DNA from: Calendula officinalis
Taxonomy: Eukaryota; Streptophyta; Magnoliopsida; Asterales; Asteraceae
DNA length: 64,000 nucleotides
Assembly: GCA_963853835.1 (NCBI GenBank)
Contig: OY970820.1
Location: 77,496,909 to 77,560,908, forward strand
Direction of reading: 5' to 3'
Positions 11,269 to 22,055 of this stretch are shown one piece after another. Both the position numbers and the translations under genes were made by a program. Below the pieces are notes generated by a model. It had not been told where the DNA came from and made no database searches. It worked only from the letters and a program-made list of their open reading frames with translations. Positions within the stretch are counted from its first letter, which is position 1. Each line of letters begins with the position of its first letter.

Positions 11269-13199
11269 TTACTCTTTTAGCTCCCTGTTTTTATTTAGAA
11301 GTGATTTTATTAAATTGTCATCCATTTTAGCTCTTGTATTTTCAAAATGTGCAAATATCAATTGAAAGTGATATAACAAAATAGTTTGGAACTAAAAATT
11401 CTAGCTATTAACACTTAGGTTTATTTGACAAAAATTCTAAAAAGTGATAGTGATTTTACCTTTTGGGCCGAGCAGATCTTGCCGAATGTTAAAAGTGATT
11501 GGGCTTAAATCGTGAGTGAGCTTATGATTTAAACTTGAGCCGAACACTTTATTTTGATTAGCTGAACTCTTATCTGATCGAAACAAATTGAGATCGGAAA
11601 CGGGATCGTCCAATAAGCAGAGATAAATCGAATTCTGAACTTGTTGAGATGTTACGAATTTGATTTTGTTTTGGGTTAAAAAAAATTATTTAGAAATTCA
11701 TCATGAATTTTAAGTTTTAAAAGTGTAAAAATTTTGTTTAAAGATTTTGTTTAAAAATTTTGGTTAAAAAAAAATTTGTTTTAAATTTGTTTGAAGTAAT
11801 AGGTTTTGGGTTTTAAAATATTGAATGGATTTTATTTAACTTGGGCTTAGTTTTGGTTGGGCTTTTAAAGACTTGTAAGTGTCGAACAATAATCTTGGTT
11901 GAGCTTATAAAGACTTATAAAGGCGTAGATTTGGTTGGGCTTATATTGAGGCCGAAACAACCTGATAAACTGAGATCTTGATCAAACAAATTACCGATCT
12001 TGAATTGCCGAAGTTCTAAGCGAAACTCTTCATCATACGCTCTTTAAGCCGAAATCTTGAATCAACTTGAATATGTTGATCGATTTGCAATATGTGATTA
12101 CCGATTACCGATTACTGAGTTTGAATCAAGATGTAAATTTGAATCAAGATATTGATCGAATTCTGTGATAACAGTCGAACTCAAACGACTGAATTAAACA
12201 GATGTCGAATTCTGTGATAAGATGTGAACAGAATTGAAATCAAGAATCAAAAGTCGAGATTCAAACGACTAAATTAAGTAAATGTCGAATTCGGAATTTT
12301 GAGTCGGAATTTCGATTGATTTTGATTTTGATTTTTAGGAATTTTGAGTCAGAATTCGGAATCGAGTTTTGTTTCACGTTAATGGAGTCTTTTACCGTAA
12401 ATCACTGATTGATTTTGTTCTGTGTTTCTGTGATTTGAGATTGTAGATGAAAGCCGAACTAGGTGTATAAATGTGTCGAACTAGGTGTAAGATTTAAGTG
12501 GGCCGAAGTTCTTAAGAGAATTTCGATATGGGCCGACTTTAAAAGAACTTTAATGGGCCGAACTACTAAGTGGGCCGAACAAGTACTTCGGGCCGAACTG
12601 CTATGTGGGCCGAACTACTTGCTTTTGCACTTCGGGCCGAACATGTACTGTGCAGAAACTTTAATGGGCTCAACAAGTACTTCGGGCCGAACAAGTACTT
12701 CGGGCCGAACTACTATGTGAATTAAAAAATGCCGAACTTCTTACTTGAGATGTGCCGAACTTGTTCTTGATGCTAGAAGCCGAAGTCGACGAACGGGTAT
12801 GTACAAAACTCACACTTTTGATCCGATTCTTGCTCAATACTTCACCGATTTGAATGATTCTTCTTTCTAACTGCTCGAAATCAACTTTCTAACAGTTTGA
12901 TCCGATCACTTTCTTCAATCCATTACACAAAAGCTTCGAATCTTCGATTTACAGTGACTTTTGAACTTTTTCACTTTTTCTCTAAAATCATCAAACTGGA
13001 GATCGATTGTTGACGGAATTCATCTGAATTCGATTCTATTCTTCTTAGAAACAGTGGAGACACACTATTCAGCACTCAATCCATCGATTTGGAACAAAAA
13101 ATTACATTTAATTTTCATGACGAACATCAACTTTTTCTTTAAAAATTCAGATCTGAACAATTCTAGCTCGAAATTGGATCCTCTCAAAGAGAGATTTTT
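11269..13199 (-). other. Leader region of the 7.2 kb element, non-coding
   Basis: AT-rich sequence between primer-binding site and gag-like frame. It is rich in short direct repeats such as AATCAAGAT and GTCGAATTC/TCGAAC and holds the GGGCCGAAC repeat cluster listed separately. No coding frame is recognisable. Confidence 0.6.
12470..12725. repeat. Cluster of GGGCCGAAC short repeats
   Basis: Imperfect repeats built on GGGCCGAAC plus TACTTC, TACTAAGT or TGCTATGT occur about nine times in 250 bp. They read as an open frame only because the unit lacks stops. Confidence 0.7.
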
Positions 13200-13210
13200 C
13201 TCTGATACCA
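13200..13210 (-). other. Primer-binding site of the 7.2 kb element
   Basis: The minus strand reads TGGTATCAGAG two bases after the 5' LTR end, complementary to the 3' end of plant initiator-methionine tRNA. Confidence 0.85.
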
Positions 13211-13212
13211 CT

Positions 13213-13533
13213 TGTATGATCGTAATTCACTAATATCGAGCTAATTCATGTTGAATTGATGAAGATTGAAGTTGAGTGTGTGTTCTTGGTGTTTGAGTGT
13301 GTGTGAAAGATGGAGAGAATATGGTTAGCTTTCAAAAGAGTAATTCAGTTAATGATTGGAAAGCTTACAAATTAAGCCTAAAAGAAAGGTATTTATACCT
13401 CCTTACTAAACATGCTAAATCACTTACTAATTAAGCCTAATTACATGTTTTAAGGCTTATGACTAGTTTACCATTTAGCAATATAACACAACTAGTCCCT
13501 ATACTATTAAATACAATATATTTGACCCTAACA
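13213..13533 (-). repeat. 5' LTR of the 7.2 kb non-autonomous element
   Basis: A 321 bp LTR nearly identical to 6312-6633. Its outer end abuts the TAAAC target duplication at 13534-13538. Confidence 0.9.
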
Positions 13534-15035
13534 TAAACCATATACTTGATCAACAATCCACATGGATAAGACAATATCACTCCCATGTATTGTTTTTAAA
13601 TATTTGCATCTTACATGACACAAAACAAAAATATAAAAAAGAAAATTTGTTGAAATCCTTTTGACATTTATATTTTTCTTTTGTTTACAAACATGTAAAA
13701 TTAACTTCAACGATGAACAAAAATGACTTTTATTATTCGTAACATGTTCGGTACTAATACCTTAACAGATTAGTTCATGCAATTTTCATGAACATCGATC
13801 AAATCAAACTCATGTTTTATTTATAATTGTTATAATTATTTGTAAAACACATGAGATAAATTATACTCATTACAAAAAAAAAAAAAAAATAATCATGTGA
13901 TGCTAATCCATTAGCAGCACCGTTTAAAGACTTGTGATTTATTCAAGATCATATGCGAATGCATATGCATGCAAGACACATAAGTGTGTGAATTTTAAAA
14001 TCACAAATATTAAATAAAGAAAATTAATTGAAAACACACACCTTTTCAACCTCTTGATTGCTTGAATATATATGTCAAAGAATTTTAATTTGACGTTCCA
14101 TCCAACCGTTGTTTAAATTCTTGGACGCCATTTACCGGTTACTCTTTTGGATTGACGGTTTTTTCTGAGTGCATGTTGAAGGTTTTGGACTCCATTCGAT
14201 CTTCAAACGAAAATTGGTTCAATAACATCAAATTTTTCACCCTTTCACCCTTTAAATCTTCCACCGTCATAAAAACCCTTTTAATAGTTTCCTTGAATAG
14301 ATATTGCTTATTCAACATGATCTTCAACAACAAAATACTGACGTCTTCTAAACCCCATCATAATTTAAATTCATTCTTCACAGATTCCATCAAAGGTTTT
14401 CCACAATCAAATACTTTATTGCTTTGTTAGAAATTTGGGTTTGGATATTACCGGATAAACCTTTGAATCGTGTGATCACTTTCGCAATAAAGTATTTCGA
14501 CCCTACCGATTGCCTCCGGGTTTCACGAAATCTTTAATGGGATAAGACAAAGGCACAACTCTAATTCAAGGCAACATGAATTTAGAATCTAAACAAAGAG
14601 TATATATATATGTTGTTTTTCATCTATACAAATGAGACCAAAACTCCCTTTTAATAGAGGATGAAAGGTTGCACTTTCCATCTTGAAAAACTAGATCATT
14701 GTACCATTAACAAGTGAAACAAAAAAGCAATTTAGATTTGAGAGGAAAGCCCCTGTTCTCTCGATCAACTTCTATTCTCTTGTAAAATGAATCTAGAATT
14801 ATGTATATATCCATGCTTAGTTAATTAACCGTAAATTTAATAATAACCATATATTTTGTTATTATTTAAATAAAATACATTAACTAATAAATGCAATCCT
14901 TCAATTAATGAATCGAGTTAGTCAAATCGAGTGTGCACTCCGCACCTCCGAACTCGTATTTAAACTTAACTCAAATTCCTTTGATCTCTAGTAAATCACA
15001 ATTACACTAAATGGCCGATGACACTAAAATCACCA
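13534..15035. other. AT-rich intergenic stretch, nothing recognised
   Basis: No gene or complete transposon is supported. Overlapping short frames near 14139-14430 on both strands show no domain and no start context worth calling. Confidence 0.55.
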
Positions 15036-16480
15036 ACATCAATACCCCACCCACCTCCGGCGGCCGGCGGCGGCGGACGGCGGCCGGAGGTGGCCGCCGG
15101 CGGTGGTGACTGGCGGTGGTGGTCATAACTTGAAACACATGTGTTTGAAACACATGTGTTTGAAACACATGTGTTTCACCCTTTGAAACACATGTGTATC
15201 GTAGTTCGTATGCTCCCCTGCGTTTCACTAATAACAGTTGTTTTGAAAATAAAGGAGGGTATATGTACAGCTAAACACATGTGTTTCAAGTAATGAAGCA
15301 CATGTGTTTGTAAGCTAGAAGCACATGTGCTTCGCTAATAACAGTTCTTTTGAAAATAAAGAAGTGTATATGTACAACCAAGCACATGTGTTTCAAGTAA
15401 TGAAGCACATGTGTTTGTAAGCTAGAAGCACATGTGCTTCGCTAATAACAGTTCTTTTGAAAATAAAGAAGTGTATATGTACAGTCAAGCACATGTGTTT
15501 CATGACTTGAAACGCATGTGCTTCGTATGTTCCCCTGTGTTTTATAAACTAATGTTTTTAGTGACTTGAAACGCATGTGTTTCATGACTTGAAACACATG
15601 TGTTTCGTTACTAGAAGCACATGCGTTTCACTAATAACAGATGTTTTAAAAATAAATGAGTGTATATGTACAGCCAAGCACATGTGTTTCAAGTAATGAA
15701 GCACATGTGTTTGAAAGCTAAAAGCACACGTGCTTGTAAGCTAAAAGCATATGTGCTTCGATAATAACAGTTATTTGGAAAATAAAGGAGTGTATATGTA
15801 CAACCAAGCACATGTGTTTCGTGACTTGAAACACATATGCTTCGTATGCTCCCCTGTGTTTTAGAAACACATGTGTTTCGTGACTTGAAACACATGTGTT
15901 TCGTGACTTGAAACACATGTGCTTCGAAATAATATGCTCATTTGTATTTTACAACACATGTGTTTTAGTGAAGCACATGTGTCTCAATACATCAATACCA
16001 CCACCACACCCATTACCACCAGCACCTTCACTGTTAGCCACCACCACCGTCGCTGGCCACCGGCGGCGGCGATCGGACCTGGTCGGCGTCGGCCGGTGGC
16101 GGCTGGCGGTGGTCGGAGGCGGCGGCCGGCGGTGGCTGTAGTTAGGGGTGATTATCGGGCTAAAACCGAACGGATAGAACCGATAACGATGGATTTTTAA
16201 TACCGAAACCGAACCGATAACATGTTATCGGTTTCGGTTCGGTTCGGTTTCGGTTCGGTTATTTTAGGCCAAATGTTCATCCTTTTCCAAAAACCGAATC
16301 GAACCGATTGAACCGATGCGGTTCGGTTCGGTTTCGGTCGGTTTTCGGTTCGGTTCGGTTTTTTCGGTCCAAATGCTCACCCCTAGCTGTAGGTGGCAGT
16401 GGCTAAGGGATTTGATCTTGACCATCTTAATCTAATGACTAAGATTTGTCCATTTGAGACTATGCAAAACCCTTAGACTT
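15036..16480. repeat. GC-flanked element with a CACATGTG palindrome array (locus 1)
   Basis: A core at 15125-15990 contains, by eye, about 20 perfect copies of CACATGTG, most inside longer palindromes such as GAAACACATGTGTTTC or AAGCACATGTGCTT. These are organised in higher-order units of roughly 110 bp that share AAAATAAAxxxGTxTATATGTACA and CTAATAACAGTT (units near 15240, 15352, 15460, 15650, 15780). Both sides carry GC-rich GGC/GGT blocks (15050-15120 and 16030-16140). The right part is interrupted by the hAT MITE at 16143-16385 and resumes with a TTTGATCTTGACC end segment resembling locus 2. Probably a non-autonomous DNA element; no protein. Confidence 0.6.
16143..16385. mobile_element. 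hAT-type MITE (243 bp)
   Basis: Ends TAGGGGTG and CACCCCTA form terminal inverted repeats. The eight bases outside are GCTGTAGT (16135-16142) and GCTGTAGG (16386-16393), a 7/8 target duplication typical of hAT elements. The interior is made of CGGTTCGGTTTCGG-type repeats on both strands, so it can fold back. It is inserted into the GC-rich flank of the palindrome-array element. Confidence 0.85.
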
Positions 16481-16597
16481 CCTAGAATACAACTCACTAA
16501 AACTAATGAATATTTATTATAAACTTTACAATTAAACAAGTTATTAAAACATCATTACAGGATAGCAAAACAAAAAATTACGTGAATTAAATTTTAA

Positions 16598-17405
16598 TAC
16601 GTTCAAGGATGTTCATTATTTTTACGAAGTCCTGATGAACAAATCTCAACCATTCATCAATAAGATCTAATGGTCAAAATTAATCACATATTTTATATAT
16701 TGAGGGGTATTTTGGTCATTTTTTAAAAAATAATATAAAAAATAATTTTTTATTATTTTATTATTTTATTATTTTTATTTTTTATTTTAGAATTTTTATT
16801 TTTTATTTTTTATTACGAAGGGGTATATTGGTCATTTGGCACTTAAAAAAATTTTTGATTTTTTTTATTTTAAATTTTTAAATTTTTTTAAATCTTTTTA
16901 TTATTTTTAGTTTTTTATTGTAATCACATGTGATTTTAGTGTAAAATCACATGTGATTTTGTATATTTAATCATATTTGATGTTTTAGTTCAATTAAATG
17001 TGATTCAGAATGCATTCACATGTGATTTACTATGCAATCATATATGATTCATTATGCAATCATATTATGTGTTATTAATAAAAAAATAATTTTTTAAAAA
17101 ATAATAATAAAAATTTAAAATAAATAAAAATTTAAAAAATAAAAATAAAAATACAAATTTTAAAATAAAAAATAAAAAAATATTATTTTCAAAATGACCA
17201 AAATACCCCTCAATTAAAAATTATAAATATTAAAAAATCAAAAATCAAAAAAAAAATCAAAATTTTTTAAATGCCAAATGACCAAAATACCCCTTTATGT
17301 ATAAAATATGTGATCAATCTTGACTATTAGATCTTATTGATCAATGGTTGAGATTTGTTCATCGGGACTTAATAAAAATAGTTGAACTCCTTGAACGTTT
17401 CTCTA
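16598..17405. mobile_element. Foldback MITE with long inverted repeats and CACATGTG centre (locus 3)
   Basis: Arms of about 130 bp at 16598-16730 and 17275-17405 are inverted copies, with a few mismatches. Shared segments include ACGTTCAAGGA, AACAAATCTCAACCATT, ATCAATAAGATCTAAT, and GGGGTATTTTGGTCATTT. Inside lie AT-rich inverted tracts and a centre (16920-17050) with three perfect CACATGTG palindromes plus degenerate copies. There is no coding capacity. I could not see a clear target duplication, so the superfamily is not assigned. Confidence 0.8.
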
Positions 17406-17488
17406 GAAATTATATAAACTAAGAATAGAAGTCCACAGCGAAACACGACTCAATTTAATATACGAAGTCGCCTTTTAAATGTTACAAC

Positions 17489-17838
17489 ATATCCTTCCTC
17501 CGATTCAAAATAAGTGCTACACTTTCCATAAATGGGTGATTCAAAATAAGTGCTACACTTTCCATAAATGAGTGATTCAAAATAAGTGCTACACTTTCCA
17601 TAAATGGCAAGAAATAGTAGGACCCACACCCACTAACTATCTACTTTAACAAAGTGAAATGACTCATTTACCCTTACTTTTTACTTTTAAACATCATTAA
17701 CCTCACTTTATTCAAAAGGTGTGTGGGATCCATTATCCACTAATCATTCAATTAATCTAATTTAACCATCATTACACTATTTTGCTTCAAAAACCGTGAA
17801 AGTAAAAGTGTAGCACTTATTTTGAATCGGAGGAAGTA
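17489..17838. mobile_element. Stowaway-like MITE (about 350 bp)
   Basis: Inverted ends CCTTCCTCCGATTCAAAATA and its near-complement (TATTTTGAATCGGAGGAAG) are bordered by TA dinucleotides. The left end contains a short triplication of the TIR-internal unit (GTGATTCAAAATAAGTGCTAC at about 17507, 17545 and 17573). The CTTCCTCCG end is the usual Stowaway/mariner type; related copies are at 36540 and 37224. Confidence 0.8.
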
Positions 17839-19127
17839 TTTAACTTGTACTTAAAACATCTTGCTAATGTCAAATGTAGGTTTAGACGAGATTTTGAGAA
17901 AAACACTTTAATCCGAGATATTTGGATAACTGAACCGACATCAAAAGCTAAAGCTATATTGTTTGACCTCCGCCGCAATGCGCGGGGAAAGTATACGAGT
18001 TCTCTACAAAATGTAAAGAAATGAGATAATGTGTGTTTTCATTTCTCAAGCCAAACAAATGATGGAATTGAATTCACTTTCATTTCTTTGCCTCTATTTC
18101 TCCCTACCAAAAGTATGTCTTTAGTGTAATTCAAATATAAAGTTAGCGCTCTATTATTTTTCACAACTTTATATTGTATTAAGTTATTTAATTATGAACA
18201 TACTTAATCATTGAATCTTTGTGTTCCTTATCTCTATCGAACCCAAGTTATCAAATCCAGCCATAACATTACGCATTTCTCTTGTTGGAATCCAACAAAT
18301 TATAATCTTAAAAACCGGTGGATATCAAAGCTTACCCATTGATTGGGATTGGATGAAAGTGTTTATTACAATTTACAACCATCAAACTGACATATGTAAT
18401 GAAAATAAACTCTTCAACAATAGATTTTGTGCTTATTTTAATACTCATCCGAGTTTTATTGTCCAAAGACAATAATCACACAGTTAAAAAAAAAAAAAGT
18501 TAAACTAAGCAATCAATAAAATTATATCTTTACCATCTATAGTGGACAATAATTTTAGGACATTAGAAAAGAAATGTAAACAATAAACCTGGGACAAAGG
18601 GAGTAGTATTTTTTAAGTTTTGTACTTGTGAAATAAGCTTTCCCAAACGCCCATTTAAGATCTAAAGTTGGGAGTTGTTTGAACATAACCAACTATAAGA
18701 AAAATGACTCCATTGGAGATGCTCTAATTAGTGCAGAAACAAAGAAACAGCAATACTTTCATAAGCAACTCTGCCAACATTCTATTACTCAAACCACTGC
18801 TTTCAACAAATTTATTACAAAGTAAACATCAGAGCTGATACAAGAAATATCTCAACATATGGTCTAATTTTGTCTATACCAAAACAAACTATCCTTTTAA
18901 AGAAAAAAGGCTATATCATATCATACTATCTATATCTATACTGAAACAAACTAACCTTTAAAGAAAAAAGGTAAAAACATAGTAATAGCCAATCATCAGT
19001 AGATGATCAATCAAACATACCTATCTGATTCATCAATGCTCATTGTGCTCAACAAGAGTAGAGCCTTGTTTAACTACACCCCAAATCTACCATGAATCTA
19101 AGAAAGATTCCAATCCAACCGATCAAA
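17839..19127. other. Intergenic region downstream of the UVI4-like gene
   Basis: AT-rich with no supported gene. A fragment near 18540-18612 (GTGGACAATAATTTTAGGAC ... GGGACAAAGGGAGTAGTA) resembles one end of the MITE at 51812-52216. The part nearest 19127 presumably includes the 3' untranslated region of the UVI4-like gene. Confidence 0.5.
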
Positions 19128-20142
19128 TTACCGCATTGACATCAAAGTTCTGACCCGTTTCTCCCTTTCAGCTTTTTTAGCAGTTGGGGTTCTCTTCAAT
19201 CTACCCAATTCCTCCATTACCACTTTCTCAACAATATCGATTGAGTTTAGCAGCTTCTTTTGGGGTGTCAAAAACTCTGATTCTTTATCATATTGATTAC
19301 CGATGTCGGCTAAAATCATTGGAAATTTTCCCAAATTCGATGGTTTAAATGTTTTGGATGCTAATTTTTGTCTCGGAGTCACTAAAGAAAGCTCGTGCTC
19401 GAGGTGAGCACCTGATGGTGAAGGATCTTGACCAGCAGGCAGATGAAAAATCCTGATTGGCTCCAAAATTTGACCTTCACCATCTCCCAAAATCCCTCTT
19501 CTTCTCTCAATAGCCTGTATAAAGATTATAAAATTCGTATAATCAATAAAACATTCAGAAATATACAATTAATTAATAGCATTGACCAATGCATGAATCC
19601 AGAAACAGACTAATTGACTAATTGTTGGATTATCAAATTCAAATTAATAGAAGCTTTTTTACATGGACACATATAAGCAGAATCTATCAATTTTATGAGC
19701 AGAGATTAATGGTTAGTGTTTATACCCGTACGACATGAGTGATGTTTGCTAGTGGAGTACGTGGATACCAAGAAGGTAACACACTGTGGGTCCCTGTACG
19801 TCCACCTCTGCCTCGCCGGAAACTACTACCAGACGGCGGCGTGTTTTGATTCTGACCACCACGTCTGTAAACTGTCATTGGCGTTCCAAAGAGACCTCTT
19901 CCGGCACTGCCGCCTCCTCTGGTAGTAGTAATTCTAGTAGAAAGATCTACACCCGTTGATTGACCTGAACCACCACCGGTCAACGGCGTCGCACCCCATC
20001 TGAAAGGAGTCCGAACAATACTCCTTTCGTAATCATCGTCATCCGGCAGGATTCCTATTCTATCGACTGACCTCTGACGACGGTTATACAATTCTGCAAC
20101 TCCGATGTTTGGCCTGGATAGTCTATCCCTTGCTTCCGGCAT
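19128..20142 (-). CDS. UVI4: POLYCHOME/UVI4-OSD1 family APC/C regulator (two exons)
   Basis: Join 20142-19726 and 19514-19128 (minus), 267 residues; Arabidopsis members are about 240. The family (UVI4/POLYCHOME and OSD1/GIG1) inhibits the anaphase-promoting complex and controls mitotic exit, endoreduplication and meiotic progression. Seen here: the MPEARDR start, GRGLFGTP at 81-88, an arginine/glycine-rich stretch, a D-box-like RTPLANI at 128-134 at the end of exon 1, a lysine/arginine-rich C-terminus, and a terminal Met-Arg tail (MSMR), a known APC/C-binding feature. No GxEN box is obvious. The donor CGG|GTATAA and acceptor CAG|GCTATT join in phase 0. A further acceptor (TTTTGCAG at about 20162) and donor (CAG|GTAAAC at about 20315) suggest a 5' UTR intron. 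Whether it is the UVI4 or OSD1 paralogue cannot be told. Confidence 0.88.
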
Positions 20143-20399
20143 TTTTAATCGATTTAACTGCAAAATGAACACAATGAAGAGTAATTAACTGATAACAAGC
20201 TACTCTTCATGAATCAGTTAGAAATGGGAAACTATTTTGACGAATCAAGAGTACGGCGGAGATGCAAAGTTGTAGAACCCTAAATTGTTGAAATGAAACT
20301 AAACAAGTGTTTACCTGATTGATAACTAGTATGAATTGAGGGGATGAGTGGTGATGGCGTTCAGATGAAACAGCAATGGTGGTGAACCTCTACTTTTGA

Positions 20400-20660
20400 A
20401 GAGGCTGAAATTGAACTGAATGAGAGAGAGCGAGCTTTGGGAGAGGCGAAAATGGCGAATTTTGAAATGAAATTTGGGCGGTTTTATATAATTCAGAATC
20501 AAACCCAAAAAAAAGTTTGATTTTTGAATTAATTTTTTCCAGAATTAGAAATTAATTTACAATTATTTTTAATTAGTGACCACGAGAGTGAGATGTAAGT
20601 GGACATATTTCGAAATTCAAACGTGCTTTCAGTTCAGAACTGGGCGGGGAAGGGGTTTCA
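20400..20660 (-). promoter_or_regulatory. Core promoter of the UVI4-like gene
   Basis: On the minus strand a TATA motif (TTATATAAAAC, 20481-20491) lies about 340 bp upstream of the ATG, with the proposed 5' UTR intron between. E2F-like motifs are nearby: CTTCCCCGCCC (about 20644-20654) and TTTTCGCC downstream of the TATA. Cell-cycle control by E2F is plausible for this family but only inferred. Confidence 0.45.
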
Positions 20661-20835
20661 TGGTAAGTTACTATAATGCCCCTGGTGGTGAAGGCTATGT
20701 TTAGTTGTTTTTAGGGTTAAAATGTAAATCGTTCTGTCCAAAGTCAAAGTACTTTGAAGTCCGAACTGGAAGCAAAAACGTCAAACTAACACCGTAACCA
20801 TTTTCTGTTGCAAACAACTTGCTTCACTTTATATA

Positions 20836-20980
20836 GTCAACAGATAAGTCAGATACTATTTTCTTACTAAAAATACAAGTATTTTATTACATTTATTTTA
20901 GTTGTAAGTCAACAGATAAGGTCAGATACTATTTTCTTACTAAAAATACAAGTATCTTATTACATTTATTTTAGTTGTAA
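20836..20980. repeat. 72 bp tandem duplication
   Basis: GTCAACAGATAAG-GTCAGATACT through TTATTTTAGTTGTAA occurs twice in tandem (starts 20836 and 20908) with only a few differences. Confidence 0.85.
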
Positions 20981-21269
20981 ATGATTTATGCTGGTGCCAA
21001 CGTTACCTTCGGTGCCATTGGCATTGTCATTCAGTTTGTGTTGCTTCGGTGATATGAGTTGGCTAGCCAAATGGAAGGAAGGGGTGTGATTGTGTGGAAA
21101 TAATAAGTACTATTGTCATAGGTAACTCTTTAGAGTTTTAGCTGATGTGACATTAATATGACAAAAACTAAATGTATCGGTTGATATCACAGTTGTCACC
21201 ATTTTAATATCCATTATTATTATTTTTAAGGGTTTTTTAGTATATTTGCAGTGAACCTAAATACACTAA

Positions 21270-21460
21270 AGGTTTTCTAACATGTGCCCTCAAGGCACAT
21301 GTTATGGTGTAATAAATACCATTAACTTTCCATTATAACTTTAAAATGCATTCAATACATCTTTTTAAAATGTAACTTATGTACTTCGTTAATGTCTAAT
21401 TACACATTATTAGGAAACTTTTAAGTCAATTAATGCACCCTAACATGTGCCTTAGGGGCA
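21270..21460. mobile_element. Left part of a Mutator-like MITE, split by the Tat element
   Basis: The left end GGTTTTCTAACATGTGCC (21271) is the inverted counterpart of GGCACATATTAGAAAAAACC at 31361-31380, on the far side of the Tat element. The inner parts match too (AAGGCACATGTTA at 21292 versus its inverse TAACATGTGCCTT at 21441). Flanks AATACACTAA (21260-21269) and AATATACTAA (31381-31390) give a 9-10 bp target duplication with one mismatch, as expected for Mutator-type elements. The Tat element entered the right terminal repeat. Confidence 0.78.
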
Positions 21461-22025
21461 TAATAGTGTACCCATACCCATCAGACGTGCATGTCACAAA
21501 GCATGCAAAGGTGGCGAAGGCTGAGGATTGAAACGACGACGTAGAAGCGGATTTCGAGGTCATGGGGAACGCAAGCGGGTCTTCGGGACGGCTTGCACGC
21601 GCATTAAATGCAAGCGGCGCCGAAGCGTGTCTCTTGGCTTTATCCGGCGGATAATAAGGCTTCGTACACGGTAAGGACCGGAGGATATTAGGGCGACGCG
21701 GACCGAAGAATGGTTCATAGTAATCCCGCCTTAACTTTCCGTCCATAAATGGAGGAGTCCGGAAGAAGAGCAGGTATGCATATTTTCGCCTAACACCTTT
21801 ACTCCCACCTTCACATTTACTCCATAGTTTTCTCCCAACTACCCTATCGATTCATTCAATATACGCCCTCGATTCGACTAGTATAAATACTGACTTAAGC
21901 TTCGGAGTGCCATCACGAGGTGACCCTCGTGAGGCTTCTGACTTAGGCTTCCTTTCGTGTTTGATTCGCAGGTTCTCGGACGGAACGAAGGACGGTTCGT
22001 TCTACGGAGATTTTGGGTATCAACA
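21461..22025 (+). repeat. 5' LTR of the Tat element
   Basis: Direct repeat of 30795-31359 with eleven or so substitutions and no evident indel between the TGTACCC and CAACA ends. Contains a TATA-like TATAAATAC near 21881. Confidence 0.9.
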
Positions 22026-22027
22026 TT

Positions 22028-22046
22028 TGGCGCCATCCGTGGGACC
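22028..22046 (+). other. Primer-binding site of the Tat element
   Basis: TGGCGCCATCCGTGGGACC begins two bases after the LTR end. The TGGCGCC start fits a tRNA 3' end ending in GGCGCCA and differs from the initiator-Met site used by the other elements here. I do not assign the tRNA species. Confidence 0.75.
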
Positions 22047-22055
22047 TCGAACGAA

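Larger units (their letters stand above)
6312..13533 (-). mobile_element. Complete non-autonomous LTR retrotransposon, probably Copia-derived
   Basis: Two near-identical direct repeats of about 321 bp (6312-6633 and 13213-13533) flank a 6.6 kb interior. The five bases outside each end are identical (TAAAC at 6307-6311 and 13534-13538), a textbook target duplication. A primer-binding site TGGTATCAGAG lies just inside the 13213 end and a polypurine tract just inside the 6633 end, both on the minus strand, so the element reads right to left. The interior has one degraded gag-like frame and no reverse transcriptase, RNase H or integrase that I can find. It would therefore depend on an autonomous partner (LARD/TR-GAG-like). 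Confidence 0.88.

Noticed and set aside
15125..15990. Regular short repeats that might suggest a CRISPR array
   Set aside because: Repeats are palindromic, variable in spacing, the spacers are themselves repeated, there are no cas genes, and the DNA is plant nuclear.
15007..16200. Open frames in the GC-rich flanks of the palindrome array
   Set aside because: They translate GGC/GGT triplet repeats and CACATGTG repeats and show no protein signature.
20143..20172. Extended N-terminus for the UVI4-like protein starting at 20172
   Set aside because: The extra residues precede the conserved MPEARDR start and overlap a likely 5' UTR splice acceptor.
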